Origin: Cupriavidus basilensis
GTDB lineage: Bacteria > Pseudomonadota > Gammaproteobacteria > Burkholderiales > Burkholderiaceae
DNA: 64,000 nucleotides
Direction of reading: 5' to 3'
Assembly: GCF_000876015.1 (NCBI RefSeq)
Contig: NZ_BBQM01000027.1
Span: forward strand, 51,845-115,844
This document shows positions 33,589-41,713 of the stretch, piece by piece. Under the pieces are notes generated by a model. That model saw only the letters and a list, made by a program, of their open reading frames with translations. It had not been told where the DNA came from and searched no databases. The position numbers and the translations under genes were made by a program. Position 1 is the stretch's first letter, and each line of letters starts with the position of its first letter.

Positions 33589-33830
33589 CGGATCGCGCTC
33601 AGCGGCATCGTGGCCGGGTAAGGGATTAAGGTTTTTGCCCGGTGGCGCCGATATTGGGGCAATCGAAACGAGGCGGGCGGCGTGTTCCGGGCCCGTCTTC
33701 GCACCTGCACGGTCCGCGCGGCCGGCGTGGCCGGGAACCCGGCCGCATCCGCCGGCAACGGCCGCGACGGCGCCGCGCGCAGGCAACCCCGATGGCTGTG
33801 GGGCCTGCTGCACAGCGGCCGGCAGGCGCG

Positions 33831-33836
33831 TATAAT
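33831..33836 (+). promoter_or_regulatory. -10 box of the metK transcript
   Basis: Perfect TATAAT ending 5 bp before the first aptamer base pair at 33842. No convincing -35 at the expected distance. Confidence 0.6.
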
Positions 33837-33841
33837 AGCGC

Positions 33842-33915
33842 GTATCGCCGAGTTAACTGACAACTTGCGGGGCGATACCGTTCTACCGGAACGGCTTGAA
33901 AATACCGCTAAAGCG
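33842..33915 (+). ncRNA. SAM-II type riboswitch in the metK leader
   Basis: P1 arms GTATCGCC (33842-33849) and GGCGATAC (33871-33878) are perfect; the loop opens GAGTTAAC and closes ACTTGC, as in SAM-II. An inserted hairpin CGTTC-TACCG-GAACG (33879-33893) precedes the conserved strand TTGAAAATACCGCTAAAG. A second hairpin AGGTTGGC/GCCAACCT (33934-33941 and 33950-33957) ends right at the GGAG ribosome site (33958), a likely expression platform acting on translation. Ligand inferred from homology and from metK. Confidence 0.75.
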
Positions 33916-33970
33916 TCGCCGCCCGGGCTGAATAGGTTGGCGCGCAATAGCCAACCTGGAGAAAAAGTTC

Positions 33971-35134
33971 GTGGCAAACGACTTCCTGTTCACTTCGGAA
34001 TCCGTCTCCGAAGGCCATCCCGATAAGGTCGCTGACCAGATTTCCGACGCAGTCCTGGACGCCATCCTGTCCCAGGACAAGTACGCGCGCGTGGCGGCCG
34101 AGACGCTTTGCAACACCGGGCTGGTGGTCCTCGCCGGGGAAATCACCACGACCGCCAACGTCGACTACATTCAGGTCGCACGCGACACCATCAAGCGCAT
34201 CGGCTACGACAACACCGACTACGGCATCGACTACAAGGGCTGCGCCGTGCTGGTGGCCTACGACAAGCAGTCGCCCGACATCGCCCAGGGCGTGGACCGC
34301 GCCTCCGACGACTACCTGAACCAGGGCGCCGGCGACCAGGGCCTGATGTTCGGCTACGCCTGCGACGAGACGCCGGAACTGATGCCGTTCCCGATCTACT
34401 ACTCGCACCGCCTGGTCGAGCGCCAGTCGCAACTGCGCCGCGACGGCCGCCTGCCCTGGCTGCGCCCGGACGCCAAGTCGCAGGTGACCGTGCGCTACGT
34501 CGACGGCCGCCCGCACAGCGTGGACACCGTGGTGCTGTCGACCCAGCACGCGCCGGACATCAGCCAGGCGCAGATCCGCGAAGCCGTGATCGAGGAAATC
34601 ATCAAGCCGGTGCTGCCGGCCGCGATGCTCAAGGACACCAAGTACCTGGTCAACCCGACCGGCCGCTTCGTCATCGGCGGCCCGCAGGGCGACTGCGGCC
34701 TGACCGGCCGCAAGATCATCGTCGACACCTACGGCGGCGCCTCGCCGCACGGCGGCGGCGCGTTCTCGGGCAAGGACCCGTCCAAGGTCGACCGCTCGGC
34801 CGCCTACGCCGCGCGCTACGTCGCCAAGAACGTGGTCGCCGCCGGCCTGGCGCGCCAGTGCCAGGTGCAGGTCAGCTACGCCATCGGCGTGGCCCGCCCG
34901 ATCAACGTGACCGTGTACACGGAAGGCACCGGCAAGATCTCCGACGAGGCCATCGCCGCGCTGGTGCAGGAGCATTTCGACCTGCGCCCGAAGGGCATCG
35001 TGCAGATGCTGGACCTGCTGCGCCCGATCTACGAGAAGACCGCCGCCTACGGCCACTTCGGCCGCGAAGAGCCGGAATTCTCGTGGGAAGCCACCGACAA
35101 GGCCGCCGCGCTGCGCGCCGCCGCCGGCCTGTAA
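33971..35134 (+). CDS. metK: S-adenosylmethionine synthetase
   Basis: 387 residues, GTG start at 33971 with GGAG 9 nt upstream. Makes SAM from methionine and ATP. FTSESVSEGHPDKVADQISDA opens the protein (landmark at 7-27), GAGDQGLMFGYA is the ATP motif, and GGAFSGKDPSKVDRSAAYAA the P-loop-like region. Length and all catalytic Lys/His/Asp residues match the family. Controlled by the SAM-II type leader, so SAM should repress its own synthesis. Terminator follows. Confidence 0.98.
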   Translation: MANDFLFTSESVSEGHPDKVADQISDAVLDAILSQDKYARVAAETLCNTGLVVLAGEITTTANVDYIQVARDTIKRIGYDNTDYGIDYKGCAVLVAYDKQSPDIAQGVDRASDDYLNQGAGDQGLMFGYACDETPELMPFPIYYSHRLVERQSQLRRDGRLPWLRPDAKSQVTVRYVDGRPHSVDTVVLSTQHAPDISQAQIREAVIEEIIKPVLPAAMLKDTKYLVNPTGRFVIGGPQGDCGLTGRKIIVDTYGGASPHGGGAFSGKDPSKVDRSAAYAARYVAKNVVAAGLARQCQVQVSYAIGVARPINVTVYTEGTGKISDEAIAALVQEHFDLRPKGIVQMLDLLRPIYEKTAAYGHFGREEPEFSWEATDKAAALRAAAGL

Positions 35135-35154
35135 GGCTCGCCTCCGCCGCGCAG

Positions 35155-35180
35155 AACGCCGCCTCCGGGCGGCGTTTTTT
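35155..35180 (+). terminator. rho-independent terminator after metK
   Basis: AACGCCGCC (35155-35163), TCCG loop, GGCGGCGTT (35168-35176) and a T-run to 35180. Confidence 0.95.
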
Positions 35181-35300
35181 CTGGCGCCCGCGATCTTGTC
35201 GAAGATCAAGCGCGGCCGGTGGCCGGGATGGCGCGCGCAGCGCGCGAGGGTAGAATCGCAGGATCGCGGAGCGGCCCGGCAAGTGGCGCCCCGCGCTCTT

Positions 35301-35350
35301 GCCGAAGCCCGCCAGAGCCTGCCGGAGTCCGCCGGAGTCCGCCGGATTAC
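35301..35350. repeat. 10-bp tandem repeat, five degenerate copies
   Basis: GCCGAAGCCC, GCCAGAGCCT, GCCGGAGTCC, GCCGGAGTCC and GCCGGATTAC run without gaps from 35301 to 35350, ending 40 bp before the kdoO start. Confidence 0.75.
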
Positions 35351-35390
35351 CGCGCGGCGGAGCCCGCAGCCCGCATACCCGAGGACGCCC

Positions 35391-36353
35391 ATGTCACAAG
35401 ACACGACCCATTCGACGCCGGCGCCGGCCGCAGCCGGCCAGGCCGCCATGCCCGGCGCGGATGGCCCCGCCTTCAACCTGATCCGTCCCCAGCCCTACGC
35501 CGACTGGGCGCCGCAGGTCGACGCCGCCACCGCGGCCGGGCTGCGTCAGCAGCTCGAGCAGGGCGCGGTGCTGTATTTCCCGAACCTGCATTTCCGCTTC
35601 GAGCCGGGCGAGGAACGCTTTCTCGACAGCCGCTGGTCCGACGGCAAGTCCAAGAACATCAACCTGCGCGCCAGCGACCACGCCGTGCGCGGCGCCCAGG
35701 GCGGCGAGCAGGACCTCAAGGACCTCTACCGCCTGATCCGCCGCTATGCCGAGTCCAGCGAAAAGCTGGTGCTGAGCCTGTTCCCCGAGTACGGCCCGCA
35801 CCTCGTGCGCGCCGGCACCTCGCTGCGCCCGAGCGAGATCGCCGGCCGCCCGGTGAGCTGGCGCAAGGACGACACCCGCCTGCACGTGGATGCCTTCCCG
35901 TCCAACCCGCTGCTGGGCCAGCGCCTGCTGCGCGTGTTCCACAACATCGACCCGCAGGCGCCGCGCGTGTGGCGCGTGGGCGAGCCGTTCGGCGACTTCG
36001 CGCGCCGCTTCGTGCCGCAGACCAAGGGCATGTGGCCGGGCCAGGCGCGCCTGATGGAATTGCTGCACATCACCAAGCGCCGCCGCTCGGAATACGACCA
36101 CCGCATGCTGCAACTGCACGACCTGGCCAAGGCCGACCTGGCCTACCAGGCCAATGTGCCGCAGCAGGAATTCCAGTTCCCGCCGGGCGCCACCTGGATG
36201 GTGTTCAGCGACCAGGTGCTGCACGCCGCCATGCGCGGGCGCGCCATGATGGAGCAGACCTATTACCTGTCGCCCAAGGCCATCGGCGACCACACGCACT
36301 CGCCGGAGGCGGTGCTGTCGCGCATGCTCGGCCGGCCGATGCTGGCTTCGTAA
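35391..36353 (+). CDS. kdoO: Kdo hydroxylase (Fe(II)/2-oxoglutarate dioxygenase family)
   Basis: 320 residues. The family (first described from Burkholderia and Yersinia) hydroxylates C3 of Kdo in lipopolysaccharide core to Ko, on the inner membrane face. Seen here: LYFPNLHFRFEPGEERFLD, SWRKDDTRLHVDAFPSNP with the HxD iron ligands, MWPGQARLMELLHITKRRRSEYD, and FSDQVLHAAMRGR with the second His and the Arg for 2-oxoglutarate. ATG 35391 follows GAGGA by five bases. It lies beside the lipid A acyltransferase genes, separated only by metK, which supports an LPS role. Confidence 0.9.
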   Translation: MSQDTTHSTPAPAAAGQAAMPGADGPAFNLIRPQPYADWAPQVDAATAAGLRQQLEQGAVLYFPNLHFRFEPGEERFLDSRWSDGKSKNINLRASDHAVRGAQGGEQDLKDLYRLIRRYAESSEKLVLSLFPEYGPHLVRAGTSLRPSEIAGRPVSWRKDDTRLHVDAFPSNPLLGQRLLRVFHNIDPQAPRVWRVGEPFGDFARRFVPQTKGMWPGQARLMELLHITKRRRSEYDHRMLQLHDLAKADLAYQANVPQQEFQFPPGATWMVFSDQVLHAAMRGRAMMEQTYYLSPKAIGDHTHSPEAVLSRMLGRPMLAS

Positions 36354-36369
36354 GGCGGCCCCGGCCGCT

Positions 36370-37773
36370 TCAGCGCAGCAGCATGCGGATCATCGTCTCG
36401 AAGCGCTTGCCGTAGGGCGGCTTGAGCAGCCCCGCGCCGTTGAGCGCCGACTGCCGGAAGATCGGCTTGAACTTGGAGAAGGTCGCGAAGCCCGCCTCGC
36501 CGTGGTACGCGCCCATGCCGCTGGGCCCGACGCCGCCGAACGGCAGGTCTTCCTGGGCGATGTGCAGCAGCGTCTCGTTGATGCTGACGCCGCCGGCCAC
36601 GGTCTGCGCCATCACGCGGTCGATCGCGCCGCGCTCCCGCTCGAACAGGTACAGCGCCAGCGGACGCGGGCGCGCGTTGACGTAGGCGATCGCGTCTTCC
36701 AGCGAGCGGTACGTCACCAGCGGCAGCACCGGGCCGAAGATTTCCTCCCGCATCACGGTGGCGTCCCCGGGCACGTCGAGCAGCAGCACCGGCGCCAGCC
36801 GGCGGCGCGCGGCGTCCGACGCGGCCTGCGTCAGCGGCACCACGCGCGCGCCCGCGCGCGCGGCGTCGTCCACCAGGCCGCCCAGCCGCGCGAAGTGGCG
36901 CGGGCTGATGATGGTGGTGTAGTCCGGGTTGGTGTCCAGGTCAGGGTAGAGCCGGCCGGCGCAGGCGCGCGCCGACTCGACGAAGCGCTCGCGCATCGTT
37001 TCGGGCAGCAGCACGTAGTCGGGCGCGATGCAGGTCTGGCCGGCGTTGAGCAGCTTGCCGACCAGGATGCGCTCCACCGCGCGCTCCAGGTCGGCGCCGG
37101 GGCCGAGGATGGCGGGCGACTTGCCGCCCAGCTCCAGCGTCACCGGCGTCAGGTTGGCGGCGGCCGCGCGCATGACGTGGTGGCCGACCTGGGTCGAGCC
37201 GGTAAACAACAGGTGGTCGAAGGGCAGGGCGGAGAAGTTGCTTGCCACCAGGGCGTCGCCGTTGATCACGGTGACTTCGTCGGCGGCGAAGGTCTGCTGC
37301 GCCAGCGTGGCGAACAGCGCGGCAAAGCGCGGCGTGTATTCGGAAAGCTTGATCATGGCGCGGTTGCCCGCGGCCAGCGCGCCCGCGAGCGGGCCGACGG
37401 TCAGGTAGAGCGGGTAGTTCCACGGCACCACGATGCCGACCACGCCGAGCGGCTGCGGCATCAGGCGCGAGCTGGCGGGCCGGAACCAGATGCCGGTGCG
37501 CGCGCGCCGCACGCGCATCCAGCGCTTGCCGTGGCGCAGCGCGTCGTCGATGCCGGACACGCTCGGGAAGATCTCCAGCAGGGCGGTTTCCTGGCGCGAG
37601 CGGTTGCCGAAATCCGCGCTGATGGCTGCGGCGATCTCGTCCCGGTGGTCCGTGACCAGGCGGCGCAGGCGCCGCAGGCGGTCGGCGCGCACGGCCCAGG
37701 CGGGCGCCTGGTCGCTGCGCGAGGCGGCGTGCATGGCGCCGAACACGGATGACATCTCGGGCACTTCTCTCAT
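36370..37773 (-). CDS. coniferyl-aldehyde-type aldehyde dehydrogenase
   Basis: 467 residues. NAD(P)-dependent aldehyde dehydrogenase with VVPWNYPLYLTVGPLAGAL, GSTQVGHHVM, ELGGKSPAILG (catalytic Glu), AGQTCIAPDYVLLP (catalytic Cys) and EEIFGPVLPL. The AGQTCIAPDYVL wording and short length point to the coniferyl aldehyde dehydrogenase/YwdH-like group, which lack the N-terminal oligomerisation arm. ATG 37773 has GGAG nine bases upstream; ATG 37755 is an alternative. It is divergent from a GMC alcohol dehydrogenase gene, so alcohol-to-acid oxidation is a reasonable pairing, unproven. Confidence 0.88.
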   Translation of the reverse strand: MREVPEMSSVFGAMHAASRSDQAPAWAVRADRLRRLRRLVTDHRDEIAAAISADFGNRSRQETALLEIFPSVSGIDDALRHGKRWMRVRRARTGIWFRPASSRLMPQPLGVVGIVVPWNYPLYLTVGPLAGALAAGNRAMIKLSEYTPRFAALFATLAQQTFAADEVTVINGDALVASNFSALPFDHLLFTGSTQVGHHVMRAAAANLTPVTLELGGKSPAILGPGADLERAVERILVGKLLNAGQTCIAPDYVLLPETMRERFVESARACAGRLYPDLDTNPDYTTIISPRHFARLGGLVDDAARAGARVVPLTQAASDAARRRLAPVLLLDVPGDATVMREEIFGPVLPLVTYRSLEDAIAYVNARPRPLALYLFERERGAIDRVMAQTVAGGVSINETLLHIAQEDLPFGGVGPSGMGAYHGEAGFATFSKFKPIFRQSALNGAGLLKPPYGKRFETMIRMLLR

Positions 37774-38182
37774 CTCTCGGTCTCCGGGGCCATGCGCTGC
37801 CCCTGGCGCGCATGGCGTTATCGATCCCCGCACCATATGCCATGCCGCTTCCTCGCACAATCGCGGCGCGCCTCTAGCGCGCGGCGCTTCAAACAGGCGT
37901 TCAGGCGGACATTCGGGCAGGCATTCGGGCTGGCATTCGGGCGGACCCACCGCAAGGCGCGCCGCGGCCCGCCGGGCGGCCGTCCGCATGCCTTTTCCTG
38001 GTGCGCCGGCCGGCGCCTCCGCGCGGGCGCGCCCGCGCGCGGCGGCGGCCGCGGCGGTCTGCGCTTCGTCCTTTTCCCCCTCCCCGCAAAGCGCCTACAC
38101 TGGTTTTCAGACCGGCTCGGGGATCGCCGTGGCGGGCGCGGCAACGCCGGCGCGCCGGCCACCCGGCCACGCGGGGAGACAG
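37774..38182. repeat. spacer between divergent oxidoreductases with a 12-bp tandem repeat
   Basis: About 410 bases. Four 12-bp units (37895-37906, 37907-37918, 37919-37930, 37931-37942) follow RGGCATTCGGGC with two to four changes. The rest is GC-rich with several short palindromes of alternating CG (38020-38060). No promoter pair could be assigned with confidence. Confidence 0.6.
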
Positions 38183-39862
38183 ATGGAAACCACCTTTGAC
38201 TATCTCGTCGTCGGCGGCGGTTCGGCCGGCTGCGCCCTGGCCGGACGGCTGGCCGACAGCGGCGGCGACAGCGTGGCGGTGCTCGAGGCCGGCGGCCACG
38301 ATCACCACGTGCTGGTCTCCACGCCGGCCGGCGTCGCCGCCATGCTGCCGCGCGCCGGCAGCCACAACTACGGCTACCGCACCGTGCCGCAGCCCGGGCT
38401 GGACGGGCGCCGCGGCTACCAGCCGCGCGGGCGCGGGCTGGGCGGCAGCTCGTCGCTCAACGCCATGATCTACACGCGCGGCCGTCCGTCCGACTACGAC
38501 GGCTGGGCCGCGGCCGGCTGCGACGGCTGGGCCTGGGACGACGTGCTGCCGTATTTCCGCCGCGCCGAATGCAACGAGCGCCTGGCCGGGCGCGACGACG
38601 ACCCGCTGCACGGCGGCAGCGGCCCGCTCCACGTCGCCGACCTGCGCACGCCCAATCCGTTCGGCCAGCGCTTCATCGAGGCGGCGCAGCAGGCCGGCTA
38701 CCGCCGCAACGACGATTTCAACGGCATGGAGCAGGAAGGCGCCGGCTGGTACCAGGTGACGCAGCACGGCGGCGAGCGCTGGAACGCCGCGCGCGCCTAC
38801 CTGCACCGCGGCGACGCCGCCGACCCGGCCGGCAACGGCGGCCGCGCCAACCTGCACGTGCTGACCGGCATGCAGGTGCTGCGCATCGCCTTCGAAGGCC
38901 GCCACGCGGCCGGCGTGATGGTGCGGCTCGACGGCCGCGAGACGCTGCTGCGCGCGCGCCGCGAGGTGATCGTCGCGGCCGGCGCGTTCGGCTCGCCGCA
39001 ACTGCTGATGGCATCGGGCGTGGGCCCGGGCGCGCACCTGCGCGAGCTCGGCATTCCGCTGGTGCACCACCTGCCCGGCGTGGGCACGAACCTGCAGGAC
39101 CATATCGACGTCGTCGTGCACAAGCGCGTGGCGGCGTCCGAACTGTTCGGCGTGTCGCCGGGCGGCGCGCTGCGCCTGCTGGCCGAGATGCTGCGCTACC
39201 GGCGCGAGCGCACCGGCATGCTGACCTCCAACTTCGCCGAGGCCGGCGCGTTTCTCAAGAGCCGGCCCGAACTGGAAGAGCCCGACCTGCAGCTGCATTT
39301 CGTGGTCGGCATGGCCGACGACCACATGCGCCGCCTCCGCTTCGGCCACGGCTACTCGTGCCATGTCTGCGTGCTGCGCCCGCGCAGCCGCGGCGAGGTC
39401 CGGCTGGCCTCGCCCGACATCCGCGAGGCCCCGCTGATCGACCCGCGCTTCCTGTCCGACCCGCGCGACCTCGACGACCTTGTGGCCGGCGTGCGCATCG
39501 TGCGCCGCATTCTGGCCCAGCCGCAACTGGCGGCGTTCGGCGGCAAGGAACTCTATTCCGCGCACCTGCAGGCCGACGGCAGCGACGACGCCGCCATCCG
39601 CGCCATGATCCGCGAGCATGCCGACACCATCTACCACCCGGTTGGCACCTGCCGCATGGGCATGGACCAGGGCGCGGTGGTCGACCCGCAACTGCGCGTG
39701 CGCGGCGTGGAGGGTTTGCGCGTGGTGGATGCGTCGATCATGCCGACGCTGATCGGCGGCAACACCAACGCGCCGGCCGTCATGATCGGCGAGCGCGCGC
39801 ACGACCTGATCCGCCACGGCCCGCGCGTGGTGCTGCGCCTGGCCGAGATACTGGCGGTGTAG
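38183..39862 (+). CDS. GMC-family FAD-dependent alcohol/choline dehydrogenase
   Basis: 559 residues. N-terminal FAD loop VVGGGSAGCALAGRLAD, GMC signature 1 (RGLGGSSSLNAMIYTRG) and signature 2 (GAFGSPQLLMASGVG), and the C-terminal active site HPVGTCRMG with GNTNAPAVMIGERA. Members include choline dehydrogenase BetA and the alkanol dehydrogenase AlkJ; without betB/betI next door, a general alcohol substrate is likelier. GGGGAGAC precedes ATG 38183. Divergent from an aldehyde dehydrogenase that could take its product. Probably membrane-associated and quinone-linked, as relatives are. Confidence 0.92.
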   Translation: METTFDYLVVGGGSAGCALAGRLADSGGDSVAVLEAGGHDHHVLVSTPAGVAAMLPRAGSHNYGYRTVPQPGLDGRRGYQPRGRGLGGSSSLNAMIYTRGRPSDYDGWAAAGCDGWAWDDVLPYFRRAECNERLAGRDDDPLHGGSGPLHVADLRTPNPFGQRFIEAAQQAGYRRNDDFNGMEQEGAGWYQVTQHGGERWNAARAYLHRGDAADPAGNGGRANLHVLTGMQVLRIAFEGRHAAGVMVRLDGRETLLRARREVIVAAGAFGSPQLLMASGVGPGAHLRELGIPLVHHLPGVGTNLQDHIDVVVHKRVAASELFGVSPGGALRLLAEMLRYRRERTGMLTSNFAEAGAFLKSRPELEEPDLQLHFVVGMADDHMRRLRFGHGYSCHVCVLRPRSRGEVRLASPDIREAPLIDPRFLSDPRDLDDLVAGVRIVRRILAQPQLAAFGGKELYSAHLQADGSDDAAIRAMIREHADTIYHPVGTCRMGMDQGAVVDPQLRVRGVEGLRVVDASIMPTLIGGNTNAPAVMIGERAHDLIRHGPRVVLRLAEILAV

Positions 39863-39885
39863 CCGGCGCGACCGATGCCGGTTGT

Positions 39886-41430
39886 TCAGGCCCCGGCCAG
39901 CCGGAACGTCGACACCGTGTCGCGCAGCTTGCCGGCCTGGTCGTCGAGCGACTGCGCCGCCGCGGCGGCCTGTTCCACCAGCGCGGCGTTCTGCTGCGTG
40001 ACCTGGTCCATCTGGCCGACCGCCTGGTTGACCTGCTCGATCCCCGCGCTCTGCTCGGCCGAGGCCGCGCTGATCTCGCTGATGATGTCGGACACGCGCT
40101 TCACGGCCTGGCGCACGTCGTCCATCGTCTTGCCGGCGTCCTGCGCCTGCGTGGAGCCGGCGCGCACGGTGCCGGCCGATTCGTCGATCAGGTCCTTGAT
40201 CTCCTTGGCGGCGCTCGACGAGCGCTGCGCCAGCGTGCGCACCTCGCCGGCCACCACGGCGAAGCCGCGGCCCTGCTCGCCGGCGCGCGCGGCTTCCACC
40301 GCGGCGTTGAGCGCCAGGATGTTGGTCTGGAACGCGATGCCCTCGATCAGGCTGGTGATCTCGGCGATACGGCCCGAGCTGGCCGCGATCGCGCCCATGG
40401 TCTGCACCACCTGCTGCACCGCGTGGCTGCCCTGCTCGGCCACGCTGGCCGCGTCGCCGGCCAGTCCGCTGGCCTGGCGCGCGTTGTCGGCGTTCTGCCG
40501 CACGGTGGTGGTCAGCTCCTCCATGCTCGACGCGGTTTCCTCCAGCGAGGCGGCCTGCTGCTCGGTGCGCGCCGACAGGTCGGTATTGCCCGCCGCGATC
40601 TGGCGCGCGGCCACGCCCACCGATTCGGTCGACTCGCGCACCTCGCGCATGGCGGCGCCGACCCGTTCGAGCAGGCGGTTGAAGGCGGCCGCGGTGCGCC
40701 CGATCTCGTCCATGCGCCCGACTGGTGCGCGGCGCTCCAGGTCGAGGCTGTTGCTGACGTATTCCAGGGTCTGCTCGATCTCGGCCAGGCTGTTGCGGAT
40801 GCGGCGGTACAGCGCCACCGCCAGCACGACCGTGCCCAGCACCGCCGCCGCGATCAGGGCCGAGAACACCTGGACCGAGGTGCGGTACCGCGCGCGGTTG
40901 TCCGCCACGGCCAGCTCGCCGAGCTTGGTGTTGTAGGCGATATGCGCGTCGAGCGCCTGGCGCAGCGCGAGCGAGGCCTGGTGCACCTCGCCCCTGAGCA
41001 GCAGCTCCTGGACGGCCTGGTAGTCGTTGTCGCGGGACTTCGCCAGCAGCGCGGGGCGCGTGTCGCGGTAGCGCTTGAAGGCGGCGCGGTCGGCCTCGAG
41101 CAGCTTGCGGTCGGTGTCGTCGCTGATGTCGTCGCGCTCGTACCTGGCGGCGGTGGCCTCGAAATTCTTGTCGGCCTGGACCAGCACCGCCTCGTTGTCG
41201 GACTTGGCCTTGAGGTCGTCGCTCATGGTGTGCTGGTACAGCGCGACGCGCATGGCGTTCACGTTGTCCTTCAGCTCGCCGAGCGTGCGCACGCTGCCCA
41301 GCGTGTTGTCGTTGAAATACTCGAAGCGCTGCTCGGACTGGCGCAGCTGCCAGATGCCGCCGAGGCCCACCACCAGCAGGGCGGCCAGGGCCAGGGAAAG
41401 GGAAAGCAACAGGCGTTGGCTGATGTTCAT
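39886..41430 (-). CDS. methyl-accepting chemotaxis protein
   Basis: 514 residues. TM1 (about 9-30) and TM2 (about 190-212) flank a four-helix-bundle ligand domain (residues 31-190), followed by HAMP and a long coiled-coil signalling domain. The hairpin tip that contacts CheA/CheW, IEGIAFQTNILALNAAVEAA then GRGFAVVAGEVRTLA, is fully conserved. Gln/Glu methylation sites lie in ARTEQQAASLEETASSMEEL. It ends without a CheR-binding pentapeptide. Ligand unknown; no che genes nearby. Confidence 0.96.
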   Translation of the reverse strand: MNISQRLLLSLSLALAALLVVGLGGIWQLRQSEQRFEYFNDNTLGSVRTLGELKDNVNAMRVALYQHTMSDDLKAKSDNEAVLVQADKNFEATAARYERDDISDDTDRKLLEADRAAFKRYRDTRPALLAKSRDNDYQAVQELLLRGEVHQASLALRQALDAHIAYNTKLGELAVADNRARYRTSVQVFSALIAAAVLGTVVLAVALYRRIRNSLAEIEQTLEYVSNSLDLERRAPVGRMDEIGRTAAAFNRLLERVGAAMREVRESTESVGVAARQIAAGNTDLSARTEQQAASLEETASSMEELTTTVRQNADNARQASGLAGDAASVAEQGSHAVQQVVQTMGAIAASSGRIAEITSLIEGIAFQTNILALNAAVEAARAGEQGRGFAVVAGEVRTLAQRSSSAAKEIKDLIDESAGTVRAGSTQAQDAGKTMDDVRQAVKRVSDIISEISAASAEQSAGIEQVNQAVGQMDQVTQQNAALVEQAAAAAQSLDDQAGKLRDTVSTFRLAGA

Positions 41431-41713
41431 GTCGGGATCGGGAAACCCCCGCCGGGCGGGGCGTGTCACTGAATCGGGAAAGATGACCGGGGCGCACTTC
41501 CAAGCGAAATGCGTGCCATGCGCACTCGACGGGCGGGCGGATGGCTCCCGGGGATGACCGGGTTTACGGCAGGGCTTCCGGCGGTTGTAGCGGCGCCGGA
41601 AGAATATTTCCCGAAGTGACGGACAGGGCAGGCGGGGGCGGCCCGGGTAGCCGGAGAAGTGATCGGAAAAGCCGCCGCGGAAGCGACCGGAGCGGCGGCC
41701 GGAAGCTACCGCC

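Noticed and set aside
37901..41503. 1200-codon minus-strand open frame opposite the GMC gene and through the chemoreceptor region
   Set aside because: Same artefact; it covers two well-recognised genes in other frames and begins in a tandem repeat.
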